64,000 nucleotides of DNA from Candidatus Brocadia sinica JPN1 (GTDB lineage: Bacteria > Planctomycetota > Brocadiia > Brocadiales > Brocadiaceae), in the NCBI RefSeq assembly GCF_000949635.1, contig NZ_BAFN01000001.1, forward strand, positions 992,001 to 1,056,000. The letters run 5' to 3'. A model generated the notes under the pieces. That model ran no database searches and was not told where the DNA came from. It saw only the letters and a list, made by a program, of their open reading frames with translations. The position numbers and the translations under genes were made by a program. How positions within the stretch are numbered: the stretch's first letter is position 1; every line of letters begins with the position of its first letter. This document shows positions 27,332 to 36,426 of the stretch, piece after piece.

Positions 27332-27901
27332 CTAACACCGAGACGATTCATTCCTGAGTTTCTTCCACTCAGTAATAGCTCCTCCAGCCAACGCCAGAGT
27401 AATCACACCGATAAATAACCATCTTACCGACGATTTGAAGACACCGTCTTTTTTTTCTTCAACGATAGCCTCTTTTGCAGCAACTACAGGCTTTTCTGTT
27501 TCCTGTGCAGAAAAGCTTCGTATGTAGACAACCAGTTCCTTGATTCTTTTCTCAGTAAGCGTCTTTCCCCAGGGAGGGCAAAGATTAGATTTTTCTACTG
27601 CCTTAGAACCTTCGGTAATAGACTTGATGAGCTGATCATCTGTCCTCTTTTTCATGTATTCTACATCGGTAAAATTTCGAGGCTTCGGTTTTAAATCAAT
27701 GGTGAAGAACGTACCGTCTCCCTTCCCTTTTATCCCATGACACGGTGAACAATAATATTCAAAGGTCTTCTTAGGTGACAGCAAAAAAACTTGATCCCGA
27801 GGAGAAACGTCTAACGCCTGTGCCGCTGAATAGACACCAAAGACACCCAGCACAACAAATGTGCATATCAGTAATTTTTTCCCAGATAAAAAATATCCCA
27901 T
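27332..27901 (-). CDS. Membrane-anchored monohaem c-type cytochrome
   Basis: 189 residues. An N-terminal signal or anchor (LLICTFVVLGVFGVYSA) precedes one haem site, CSPCH at 51-55, with GIKGKGDG and PKPRNFTD after it. A C-terminal membrane helix is at about 158-176. The class I cytochrome c fold with low molecular weight suggests an electron shuttle held at the membrane. Its ATG overlaps the stop of the tetrahaem gene by one base (TAATG), so translation is coupled. The same PKPRNFT motif occurs in the dihaem protein at 29407-31002. Confidence 0.8.
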   Translation of the reverse strand: MGYFLSGKKLLICTFVVLGVFGVYSAAQALDVSPRDQVFLLSPKKTFEYYCSPCHGIKGKGDGTFFTIDLKPKPRNFTDVEYMKKRTDDQLIKSITEGSKAVEKSNLCPPWGKTLTEKRIKELVVYIRSFSAQETEKPVVAAKEAIVEEKKDGVFKSSVRWLFIGVITLALAGGAITEWKKLRNESSRC

Positions 27902-29382
27902 TATTTACCCTCTTTCTTCACATGGTCTACCAAGAAACCTACCAGTTGCTTCAACTCATCTTCCGACAAACCAAAGTTTGGCTCAACACCCTGCGGGTTA
28001 ACTTGCTGCGGATTTTTCAAATGATAGAGAATATATGCTGGTTGCAACCTTTCCCCCACAGTTGCAAGGTTAGGACCAACGACACCACCACCTTTTGCAA
28101 TACTTTCAGAATGACAGGTATTACAACCCTTTTCATAAAACACCTTTTCCCCGGCAGCAACTACTTCAGCAGAGGGCATCCCATCCTTATAGATATCCGG
28201 AAGAGCTTCTTTGGTAATAAGATTTTTTTCAATATATTCAGTGGCTGCCTTTGCTTCCTCCCCAGTCAAATTAAACTTTGGCATCTGCTGACTAAGGGGA
28301 CGGATAATATCAGGCGTCTGTAAAAACTCGTGCTCCCACTTCATTTTTATTTTACTACCTGCGATTGTCAGATTGGGCGCGTAGGTACCGCCTTTGTCCT
28401 GTATCCGATGACAAGTCAAACAGCGTATCTCGTATAAAAGCCTTTCAAATCCAGATGTTCCCTCACGTTTTTTCTCCACTACCGGCATTAAATCAGGAAT
28501 TCCTTTTATATCGTGGCAAACAAAGCATCTTGCTTTTTCAACGATATCCCTTCCTTTTTCAATAAGGGCGCTATCCTTTCTTATACTGCCAAATTCTTTT
28601 TCTGTTAACACCTTAACTTCTGGTTTTGCGGGTTTAGCCTCCCCCTCTTCCTCTTCTTTCTCTTCGGGTATGAACTGCGTATCCCGTAAAATAAACTCTA
28701 CAATTCCCCTCACATCCGCGTCATTAAACCGGTACTGAGCCATCATCGTATCAGGAAAATGACTCTTCGTGTTGCTCAGCCAGTCATATAACCAATTCCT
28801 GTTTACTTTTGTTGTAATCTCGCCGAGATCTGGCCCAACTCCCACATTGCCGCCGACCCCTTTTATCGGATGGCAAATTGTACAGCGGGCACGCCCCCAT
28901 ACGCCTTTCCCGTTATTATAAACCTTATCCATCTTATCATACTCATCCTCAGAAAGCTCCTCCTCTTTCTTTAATAAGAAGGCGTCCCATGAAACCTGTG
29001 GCACTTCTTTTTCGGCAATACTGCCAAGATAGGCAATAATAGCCTTGATCTCCTCAAATTCCAAGCCGAGATTAGGCATCTTCGCGTTTGGTACTACCGC
29101 TCTTGGATTAGCGACCCATCGGGAAAGCCATTCTACCTTTGCCTTATGGATAATATTAACCAAAGGAGGCCCATTTTTGATTCTCTTATATGGATCTTCG
29201 AGCTCAAATGGGAGTACAGTCCATTGTTCTGGAATCCGATACTTTTTATCCAATTCCAAATAAAGGGCATCTATTTTTCTCTCCTGTCCGGAAGAAATCT
29301 TTCCAATCACCAGTAGAGATAAGCCCACCATAGCCATTACAAATGTTACTTTCTGCAAGCTAACCATAAACCTTAACCTCAT
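27901..29382 (-). CDS. Tetrahaem c-type cytochrome
   Basis: 493 residues. A signal segment (FVMAMVGLSLLVIGKI) is followed by four CxxCH sites: CTICH at 167-171, CFVCH at 286-290, CLTCH at 321-325 and CNTCH at 420-424. A haemless N-terminal unit (about 80-125, WVANPRAVVPNAKMPNLG) has the same helix pattern as the later haem domains, as if its CxxCH had been lost. An acidic linker sits at 238-252. It most likely carries electrons between NXR or hydrazine metabolism and the membrane complexes; the exact partner is not known. AAGGAG lies six bases before the ATG. Confidence 0.8.
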   Translation of the reverse strand: MRLRFMVSLQKVTFVMAMVGLSLLVIGKISSGQERKIDALYLELDKKYRIPEQWTVLPFELEDPYKRIKNGPPLVNIIHKAKVEWLSRWVANPRAVVPNAKMPNLGLEFEEIKAIIAYLGSIAEKEVPQVSWDAFLLKKEEELSEDEYDKMDKVYNNGKGVWGRARCTICHPIKGVGGNVGVGPDLGEITTKVNRNWLYDWLSNTKSHFPDTMMAQYRFNDADVRGIVEFILRDTQFIPEEKEEEEGEAKPAKPEVKVLTEKEFGSIRKDSALIEKGRDIVEKARCFVCHDIKGIPDLMPVVEKKREGTSGFERLLYEIRCLTCHRIQDKGGTYAPNLTIAGSKIKMKWEHEFLQTPDIIRPLSQQMPKFNLTGEEAKAATEYIEKNLITKEALPDIYKDGMPSAEVVAAGEKVFYEKGCNTCHSESIAKGGGVVGPNLATVGERLQPAYILYHLKNPQQVNPQGVEPNFGLSEDELKQLVGFLVDHVKKEGK

Positions 29383-29406
29383 TAAAGACTCCTTAACAAG
29401 ATATTG

Positions 29407-31002
29407 TTATTGTTGTTCTTCTTCTAACTTAGGTGGAAATCTGCGCAGCCTGGCAATAAACCACAATTCAACACTCGCGCCCATAACGATAGCGATCAAC
29501 ACATACGCAAAAACTGTCTTAGGAACGGGTTTTTCCAGCATAATGTAATACCAAACCGATATCGATTTCTGACCAGCGACATCACTATTCGAACCATCCC
29601 ATACAGCAAAAGCTGCAGGGATAAGCTTACCGATTTCAAATTGCAGGTCTTTGGCATCTTCGGTTTTCAGAGTTCTTTTCAATAATACCTTCCATCTTCC
29701 ATTCTGGTACACACCTTTTCCCGTAACATTTTGACTTTCGGGCGGCTGCATTGTAACATTCTTAAATCCCTTAGCGTTCATTTCACACACCATACCCGCC
29801 TCAGTTTCTGGGGCTTCCGTTATCTGTCCAAAACCTTCCTGCCAATGTGCCTTCCAACTCCAAAGATTAACAGCCCCACTAGAGTCTCCCATTGCAAAAT
29901 ATGGTTTCTTTAGTGATTCTGGAATTTTTGTCGGAAACTGTATGGAAACGGCGTCTCTGAATATTTCTTCTTGTTTATTAGTAGAATCATCCCATTCCAA
30001 TAAAAATACAATTTCCTCCTCATTGTACATTGCCCTGATCATAATCGCATCTATGGAGGGAGTCCAGTGTCGTGGACTTGCAATAATTTGACCTGCCAGC
30101 GGAATTTCCACCGGAGCAGCCTTGCTCCAGCTCTCATCAAGAGGCTCAGACGGTAGCCGACCATCTTCAAGCAACTTTACCTTTACTACGACGTCAGACG
30201 CCATGTCCTTTGCCAGACTTTTCACAAAATGAGCGACATGCCACCGATCTTCGTCTGAAAGCTTTTCTAAGTATGATCCCATAGGGGTCTCATTGAAACC
30301 CGTTGAAATAGTACGATAAATATCCTCTATCGCATTGCCACCCTTAAAGTTCCACCCCTTTGTCAAATCCCTGGCCCGATAAGGCATATTCCACTCAGTT
30401 TGCAAAGCAACAGTCAAAGGCCCATTTCCCCTGCCGTCATCCCCGTGGCACTCGAAACATTTCGTTTCCTGAAATAATTCCTCACCCCTCTGCACACTTT
30501 CCGGTGATGAGGCTACATTTCCCACAGGAACCACTTTAGGCGCAGCATCTTTTTTAAACTGTTCGTTAAAGGTCTTAAGATAATAAAGCACCTGCCACCG
30601 TTCTGTCTCGCTGATTGTGCTCCAGAAAGGCATGGCCGTCCCTTCTATGCCGCTGGTGATTATTCGAAACAAATCTTCATCCGTAGGAACTGATCCAAAC
30701 GCAGTAGAACGAACCTTATATTCATTCCTGGTAAAATTCCTTGGCTTGGGGAACATCGTGATAGAGGCGGGACCATCACCCTTTCCCTCAATTCCATGAC
30801 AGTACCAACACCTTTTTTCGTAAACTTTTTTTCCTTCCGCAACAGCTTCTGTCGTTTCTGGCAGCTTCTGAGGTACTTCATGTTTATACGTTCTAAACAA
30901 ATGAGATGCTTGCGCGGATACATCCTCACATACCCAAGAAACACCGCCAAACACAACGATTAATCCACAACCAATCAGTCCTTTTTTTAACGCTTTTATC
31001 AT
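29407..31002 (-). CDS. Dihaem cytochrome c fused to an NxrC-like haem b domain, membrane anchored
   Basis: 531 residues. A signal segment is followed by two cytochrome c domains with CWYCH at 65-69 and CFECH at 182-186. From about 270 to 490 comes a domain like NxrC and ethylbenzene dehydrogenase gamma (VEIPLAGQIIASPRHW, VFLLEWDDSTNKQEEIFRD, VSIQFPTKIP, NLWSWKAHWQEG, WKVLLKRTL, FAVWDGSNSDVAGQKSIS). A single membrane helix lies near 497-517, with a basic then acidic tail. Compare FRDAVALMFPLG and NLWHWKADWEADL in NxrC. It could accept electrons from NXR or act as an alternative gamma. A haem-containing extra subunit (NXR-T) is reported for Kuenenia NXR; whether this is its homologue is not decided here. 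Confidence 0.75.
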   Translation of the reverse strand: MIKALKKGLIGCGLIVVFGGVSWVCEDVSAQASHLFRTYKHEVPQKLPETTEAVAEGKKVYEKRCWYCHGIEGKGDGPASITMFPKPRNFTRNEYKVRSTAFGSVPTDEDLFRIITSGIEGTAMPFWSTISETERWQVLYYLKTFNEQFKKDAAPKVVPVGNVASSPESVQRGEELFQETKCFECHGDDGRGNGPLTVALQTEWNMPYRARDLTKGWNFKGGNAIEDIYRTISTGFNETPMGSYLEKLSDEDRWHVAHFVKSLAKDMASDVVVKVKLLEDGRLPSEPLDESWSKAAPVEIPLAGQIIASPRHWTPSIDAIMIRAMYNEEEIVFLLEWDDSTNKQEEIFRDAVSIQFPTKIPESLKKPYFAMGDSSGAVNLWSWKAHWQEGFGQITEAPETEAGMVCEMNAKGFKNVTMQPPESQNVTGKGVYQNGRWKVLLKRTLKTEDAKDLQFEIGKLIPAAFAVWDGSNSDVAGQKSISVWYYIMLEKPVPKTVFAYVLIAIVMGASVELWFIARLRRFPPKLEEEQQ

Positions 31003-31087
31003 AGTATTACTTGCTCTTTTTCCTTGCTGTTTATAAATTAATCATCGAAAACAGTGAAGACTAATCCTGTTTTACATAAACATACCA

Positions 31088-31858
31088 CTACTCAAGCTTT
31101 TCTCTTTGCCTAGGCATAACGCCGGCCGTGTCATACTCACCCATGATAATCTTCCAGATTTCGTCATCCTTTAAATCGTCTTTCCACGAAGGCATCGCTG
31201 AATCCCATGGTGTAGACTCTGAAGGCAGACCAGGCCCTCCGTCTTTAATTCTCCAAAAGAGATAATTATCTACCACCGTTGCAATTGTCCCCGGATCCTG
31301 AAAGTTAATCGGTCGCAGGCGGAACGAATTCGCAAACGGGCCGTTACCATCTGCCTTCGAACCATGACAGGGACGACAGTAGGTTTGGAAAAGTATCTTT
31401 CCCTCCTCTATGCTTTTCCGCTGGACATCTGCATCTGCCTGTCTGAAAGGATTTTCAAGTTTTTCAAAGTCTTGCGGTAATGTTGGATGCTGAATCCTCA
31501 GCTCGACAGGTGAAGCAGCGCCAGGAATCGACCATGTATACACGAACCACCCTACAAGGACAGGAAAACCAACGAATAGCGTCTTTTGTAGAAAAAACTT
31601 TATCATCGGCCCCTGATCCGGAAGCAGAAAACTTAAAAAATCTGCAAACTTCTTGTTGCTGGTAGTCGCATAAACCAGACCAGCCAATATCCCCATAATC
31701 ATATACCACATCATTAAGGTACTCGGCGTGGGCATGGGGTGACCTTTTCCCATTAACATCTGAAAGATCTTTGGCGAAGCATATTTAAGAAACAGAAATA
31801 AACAGACAACGGCTGTTAGTATCCAGATAAACAAAAATGTCTTGCGTTTATTAGCCAT
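31088..31858 (-). CDS. Membrane-bound monohaem c-type cytochrome
   Basis: 256 residues. Three hydrophobic segments (about 9-27, 48-64 and 92-110) precede an exported cytochrome c domain with CRPCH at 161-165 and LRPINFQDP, a lipophilic class I pattern. A methionine ligand is likely in AMPSWKDDL. GGAG lies eight bases before the ATG. It is in the middle of the cytochrome run and probably belongs with the bd-like protein as a membrane electron-entry subunit; this is inferred from order. Confidence 0.75.
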   Translation of the reverse strand: MANKRKTFLFIWILTAVVCLFLFLKYASPKIFQMLMGKGHPMPTPSTLMMWYMIMGILAGLVYATTSNKKFADFLSFLLPDQGPMIKFFLQKTLFVGFPVLVGWFVYTWSIPGAASPVELRIQHPTLPQDFEKLENPFRQADADVQRKSIEEGKILFQTYCRPCHGSKADGNGPFANSFRLRPINFQDPGTIATVVDNYLFWRIKDGGPGLPSESTPWDSAMPSWKDDLKDDEIWKIIMGEYDTAGVMPRQREKLE

Positions 31859-31903
31859 TCATAACACTCCTAACAATTATTCAATCGCTATGCATCACGT
31901 AAT

Positions 31904-32854
31904 CTATTTCAAACTTTGCAAAAAGGAGACAATCCCGTAAAAGTCCTTTACACTCAGAAGTTCACCAATATTTCCAGGCATAATGGATACCTCCTGCTTT
32001 TTCATTTCAGCTACATCTGATTTTGGAATAACGACCTCTTCGACCTCACCGCTTTCTTCCAAGAACAACACCAGCTCTTCATCGGTCTCACTTTTGATCA
32101 ATCCGTTGTAAGGTATGCCATCAGAAGTTATTACATACATCGTTTCGTAACCTTTCACTATTTTTGCGCTGGGTTTAAGGATAGACTCCACAAAATATTC
32201 AGGCGTCTGGATTGCGCCAATCCCGGTAAGCTCAGGCCCAACCTTTTTCCCTCTCCCATTCACAATGTGACATTTTCCGCAGGTAACCGGACGTGTTTCA
32301 TCAAAAAACACCTTTTCCCCCTCCTTCGCATCAACCACCACAGGAGGCACCCACGGCTTCACTTTCTTCTTAGATGCCTCGGGTATCTTATCCTTATATT
32401 TCATTAGGGCGCCAATATCAGATTCCCCACCCAACGTCTGGAGATAGGCCAAAACAGCCAGTATCTTTTCACGCGACAGCATAATAGGAGGGTCATATAC
32501 CCTAGGCATAATTTTATCATAACCTTTCACAATATATTTTTCCGGCTCTACGATGGATTCTACAAGATAATCGAGCCCGTTTGGCATACCCAACTCTTTT
32601 GCTCGTTCCTCCGCCCGACTTGCCAACCCTTCCTGGTCAGGACCCCTCGTAGCACTCCCGCTTGTCCCTATCTTATGACAGGTACCACACTGTCCATCCC
32701 CCCAGAATACCTTTTCACCAGCCTCCGGGCTGACTCCTCCGGCAGACTCGCCCCCACCCGTGCCAGAAAGCCCCGCCACATATATTGTGATATAGATATA
32801 AAATCCTATAACTGCAATTCCAAAAGCTGTAATTTTTAGCATGCTCTTATTCAT
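31904..32854 (-). CDS. Dihaem c-type cytochrome with N-terminal anchor
   Basis: 316 residues. One membrane segment (about 8-28) and a glycine-rich linker are followed by two related cytochrome c domains: CGTCH at 56-60 and CGKCH at 192-196. Each is followed by a matching motif (PEKYIVKGYDKIMP and SAKIVKGYETMY) whose methionine is the probable sixth haem ligand. The internal repeat points to a duplicated domain. It is transcribed with the bd-like gene upstream and the monohaem gene downstream. Confidence 0.8.
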   Translation of the reverse strand: MNKSMLKITAFGIAVIGFYIYITIYVAGLSGTGGGESAGGVSPEAGEKVFWGDGQCGTCHKIGTSGSATRGPDQEGLASRAEERAKELGMPNGLDYLVESIVEPEKYIVKGYDKIMPRVYDPPIMLSREKILAVLAYLQTLGGESDIGALMKYKDKIPEASKKKVKPWVPPVVVDAKEGEKVFFDETRPVTCGKCHIVNGRGKKVGPELTGIGAIQTPEYFVESILKPSAKIVKGYETMYVITSDGIPYNGLIKSETDEELVLFLEESGEVEEVVIPKSDVAEMKKQEVSIMPGNIGELLSVKDFYGIVSFLQSLK

Positions 32855-33032
32855 AAGTTTTTCCAGGCCTTCATTTTACCATAGTAAAATTCAATCATAT
32901 TAATTACTCCGCTAACTTACTTCAAATTCACGAACCACTCATCACGGTTTTCACAACACCTTTAACCCCTCAGCCTTTTACCTATCATTAATTCGAGTAC
33001 TGTTTTGGTATCAAGTCTTGTTTTCAAGAATA

Positions 33033-35198
33033 CTACGTATAATGCTCCGGATGAGGCTCTGTTAACTCAAACTCTTCTTTCAAAACACCTTTCTCCTTTT
33101 TTTCTCCCAGGTTAGCCAACCAAAATACGAATGCAACCAAACCCAGGAAGAGCGCTACGATCAAACCAACAACCCTTCCCATAAACGATAATGTTGGCGT
33201 GTATGCCCACTGCGAGGTATCCTGCAACACACCATAGATGTGCCAATCCATTCTCAGACCAGAACGTATAAAGCCCATAAGCCCCATCAGTATAACAATA
33301 ACCACACACAGGAGAATCAACGCATACTGGGATCTCACCGGCATCTTTCCCCACACGATACCACCCACAATTTTAGCTTTACGAAACATAAAGATATCTA
33401 TAACAGCATTCATGATCAGACAACTCATCACAACCGAAACCTGAGTTACAGACAAGTACCTCAGCACCAGGTTGGCCTTCTGCATGACTTCAAAACCATA
33501 ATACCAGAAATAGAGCACAGCAATACATGCCGTGACCGCAAACAACAGAGACTGCGCCAGCTTCCCTTTATTTTTAAACGTCAGGAATACCGCCAGACAG
33601 ACAACGAATGACTGGATATAAAGCGCGCGTATGAGCGGTTTCACGAAAACCTTTATATTCGCTTCCAATTCCACAAAATTGAGCGAAATCGCATAAGAAA
33701 CCAGCATCAATAAACAAAATATCAGGGCAGAAAATATCCCTATCTTGCCGACACGCCCCTGTTCAGAAAATGGCACCATCTCCCCCTTATTGCTCCGCCT
33801 GTAAATCAAAAAGGAGAAAAAGGTCGCTAAAATGATCAGATTCACCACGGCATTTTTCGCCGCCATAACTCCGAAATATTTAGAGAAAGGATGGTACTGC
33901 TCACCAATCATAGCCCTTTCTTCTCCACTTAGCGGCAGATTATGAGGGGTAAGCCACACTGCGAAACACATAAAGATAACAAAAATAAGATATTTAATGA
34001 ACTTTGTGTAGCGTTCAGACCCTTTAATCCTTCCCATTCCAAGCCACAGGTAGTAATTAGCACCAATAAAGAGCATGCCAATCAGGATTGCCTGAATAAT
34101 AAATGTCCAAGAGAATGCCCCCCCCATCATGATATTACCCATCACAGGACTGGCGCTATATACTTCTCGTCCCAGCCAATAACCAGCAAAGGGAAGAGGA
34201 ATCAATGCCCCTACTCCTATAAAGTTTCCGACATAACCCATCCAATCATAATGTGCCTTTTCTTCTTCTGTCTTTGCACCCAGAAATTTGACCGCAGCGT
34301 AGGCTCCCACCACAAAACCGCCAAAACACACATTAGCAATCAACCGATGAATGTTTACAGGCATCCAAAGCGGATTATATATGGCATGATACAAGCTAAG
34401 AACCTTTCCCGTCGCCGGCACAATCCCTGCCGGGCTCATCATGTACGTAGCCCAAGAGTTGGTCAAAAACATAAGCCCTGTACCAAAGAGATTGAGGAGA
34501 ACACCCAGAGTGATGTGGAACCACTTCTTCGCCGCTGTCCCTTTTAGGAGTTCCCACGAATAATAGTACCCATACAAGGTAAATGCCTCACCGAAGAACA
34601 TCAGCGCATAAACATACATGGTCGGCGCAAAGACGTTCGTCATGTGGCCCATAAATTCGGGATACAAACCGAACAAGCAAAACCCAAGCAAACCACCCAA
34701 TGACGCAGTCGTGGCAAAGGCCGCAGAAAGTAACTTGGTAAACTCCTTTGCCATTTTATCATATTTGATGTCACCACCTTTAAAACCCACAATCTCCACA
34801 ATCACCGCAAAGATGGGAACACCAAGCACAAAGGCAGCAAACATAAGGTGCAACTCAGACACGACCCAGACAATCGTTCGGGGGTCCATACCAAAAAATG
34901 TCCGGTATTGAACCGGGGCCATTTCCTCTTCTTCTATCGCCGCAGTAACGGTTCCTGCACCCTCCACAGGTTGCCCCTCAGGCAATTGAGATGATGCCGA
35001 TGGCTGACTCGCCTCAAATTGAGGCAATTCTACGCCAGTTGCCGGAACCTCACCTTCTTTTGTCGCTTGCGCTGGCACATCAGCCGCAACCACCCTTTGA
35101 GAAGAAGAAAAAAACGAAACAAGAGAGAGAAAAATTAATAAAAAAACAACAAAAGCACTTCTTTTTGCAAATCCCAACAATATCTTCAAATTATTCAT
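33033..35198 (-). CDS. Cytochrome bd-like membrane oxidase subunit I, extended
   Basis: 721 residues with about 14-16 membrane segments. A signal-like N-terminus and a Pro/Ala/Glu-rich stretch (about 40-95) precede a CydA-like core: SELHLMFAAFVLGVPIF and VNIHRLIANVCFGGFVVGAY hold histidines where bd oxidases bind haem. A second half of extra helices (about 420-700) has no CydA counterpart. The quinol-loop signature GRQPW of true CydA is not seen. Such bd-like proteins occur beside nxr in Nitrospira and anammox bacteria (recalled, not searched). In an anaerobe it may pass nitrite-derived electrons into the membrane pool rather than reduce oxygen. The ribosome-binding site is weak. Confidence 0.7.
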   Translation of the reverse strand: MNNLKILLGFAKRSAFVVFLLIFLSLVSFFSSSQRVVAADVPAQATKEGEVPATGVELPQFEASQPSASSQLPEGQPVEGAGTVTAAIEEEEMAPVQYRTFFGMDPRTIVWVVSELHLMFAAFVLGVPIFAVIVEIVGFKGGDIKYDKMAKEFTKLLSAAFATTASLGGLLGFCLFGLYPEFMGHMTNVFAPTMYVYALMFFGEAFTLYGYYYSWELLKGTAAKKWFHITLGVLLNLFGTGLMFLTNSWATYMMSPAGIVPATGKVLSLYHAIYNPLWMPVNIHRLIANVCFGGFVVGAYAAVKFLGAKTEEEKAHYDWMGYVGNFIGVGALIPLPFAGYWLGREVYSASPVMGNIMMGGAFSWTFIIQAILIGMLFIGANYYLWLGMGRIKGSERYTKFIKYLIFVIFMCFAVWLTPHNLPLSGEERAMIGEQYHPFSKYFGVMAAKNAVVNLIILATFFSFLIYRRSNKGEMVPFSEQGRVGKIGIFSALIFCLLMLVSYAISLNFVELEANIKVFVKPLIRALYIQSFVVCLAVFLTFKNKGKLAQSLLFAVTACIAVLYFWYYGFEVMQKANLVLRYLSVTQVSVVMSCLIMNAVIDIFMFRKAKIVGGIVWGKMPVRSQYALILLCVVIVILMGLMGFIRSGLRMDWHIYGVLQDTSQWAYTPTLSFMGRVVGLIVALFLGLVAFVFWLANLGEKKEKGVLKEEFELTEPHPEHYT

Positions 35199-35256
35199 TA
35201 GTGGTGCGCCTTTTTATTCGAGTAAGTTACACATTTCGATAAAAGTATAATCACAG

Positions 35257-36006
35257 TTATTTTTTTGCATAGACAAAGTCTACCGTAGTTTCTTCTTTAG
35301 GCTTTACAGCCACATCGCTTGTCTTTTTTCCAAGCTTTTCCTGCCAGGCTTCAATCTTATACGAACCTGACGGCACATTCTCTATCTTAAAACGCCCATT
35401 CTCATCCGTAACAGCGAAATAGGGGTTGGCCTTCACTACTATAAATGAACTCATCCATTTGTGAACATCGCACGTTATCTTAACTACTTCAGCGATATCA
35501 AATTTCTTCGTCAGTTTTCCACCGCCGGATACCCCCTCATTAAAGCCTGGATTTTTTATTGACCAGGAATGGAGATTGTGCATCACATTGTCACTATTCA
35601 GCAGATCAACGCTGGCACCGGCAGATACAGCAAGCACGTGGGGAGTAAACAGACATTCTTTCTGATCCAACACAGCAGCGGCTGTTGCCTCCGCCTTCTT
35701 ACCCGCAGCAATATCGACTAAGGAAACTACAACGTTTTTGATACCCCTGGACTCTCCATTTATCACCAATTCCTCTGATTGTTTATTTTCATGACCACAG
35801 GTCTGCTCATCTTTATCAACCTTTAATACTTTCACAGCTGGAACATCACCATCATATTTAACTATCCCAGTAATCGTTCCACCATCCTTCACATCGATCT
35901 CTTTGTAAGCCTCTGCCTTTGCCGTATGACCTACCCATACCACATTGGCCATTACGCCAAATACCAAACCACCAACAATAGATACGTATCGCAAATTTTT
36001 CACCAT
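35257..36006 (-). CDS. Secreted cupredoxin with carboxypeptidase-regulatory-like domain, second copy
   Basis: About 249 residues from the ATG at 36006, chosen because GGGAGG lies five bases upstream; the frame is open 26 codons more. A signal peptide is followed by a GGTITGIVKYDGDVP strand and a blue-copper site (NVMHNLHSW and ITCDVHKWMSS, giving His, Cys-x2-His-x2-Met). The end is a regulatory-like sandwich (AVTDENGRFKIENVPSGSY). It begins the cytochrome operon, downstream of a near-perfect promoter. It is a likely mobile electron carrier for the module. Identity to the copy at 17150-17878 is moderate by eye. Confidence 0.8.
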   Translation of the reverse strand: MVKNLRYVSIVGGLVFGVMANVVWVGHTAKAEAYKEIDVKDGGTITGIVKYDGDVPAVKVLKVDKDEQTCGHENKQSEELVINGESRGIKNVVVSLVDIAAGKKAEATAAAVLDQKECLFTPHVLAVSAGASVDLLNSDNVMHNLHSWSIKNPGFNEGVSGGGKLTKKFDIAEVVKITCDVHKWMSSFIVVKANPYFAVTDENGRFKIENVPSGSYKIEAWQEKLGKKTSDVAVKPKEETTVDFVYAKK

Positions 36007-36075
36007 CATTACCTCCCTATTCATCTTTTTTAAAACACGAGAACTTTGCTTAGTATAACCAACACAAAGACGCGC

Positions 36076-36104
36076 ATAATACATTTACGAAGAGAATTTG
36101 TCAA
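36076..36104 (-). promoter_or_regulatory. Strong sigma70-like promoter for the cytochrome/nxr module
   Basis: On the minus strand TTGACA (36104-36099), exactly 17 bp, then TATTAT (36081-36076). The start would be near 36069, about 60 bases before the cupredoxin ATG at 36006. This supports the short start of that gene. Confidence 0.7.
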
Positions 36105-36426
36105 CCGCAAATTTAGTCACAGCACAAACAGAAACTAGGAATTCTGTGCTTTTTGAAAAAACTTGGCAATTGGGAAACTAGCAATAACAATATTTATTCC
36201 TTTTTGGAAAAAAACAAGAAAAAACAAAAAAATTACATAACTAATTAAATTTCAAATTGTTAGTTTTTGATATCACTGGATAAAAAAAGTACTCTCCAAT
36301 TTTAGCAGTTAAGACCTAATTTCAACAATGCAACAATGGTTTCAATAAAGTATTCCAAAATTATTTATATTCACTAAAATATCTTTATTTTCCCTTTGCG
36401 ATAAAATCCAAAGCCATCAATTCACA
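36105..36426. other. AT-rich gap, no gene seen
   Basis: About 320 bases rich in A runs between the promoter at 36.1 kb and the end of the next gene at 36427. No open frame, RNA gene or clear terminator hairpin was recognised. Confidence 0.5.

Noticed and set aside
33942-34547. 201-codon plus-strand open frame
   Set aside because: Opposite the bd-like gene, which has clear membrane and histidine motifs; the antisense text is low-quality and has no family look.
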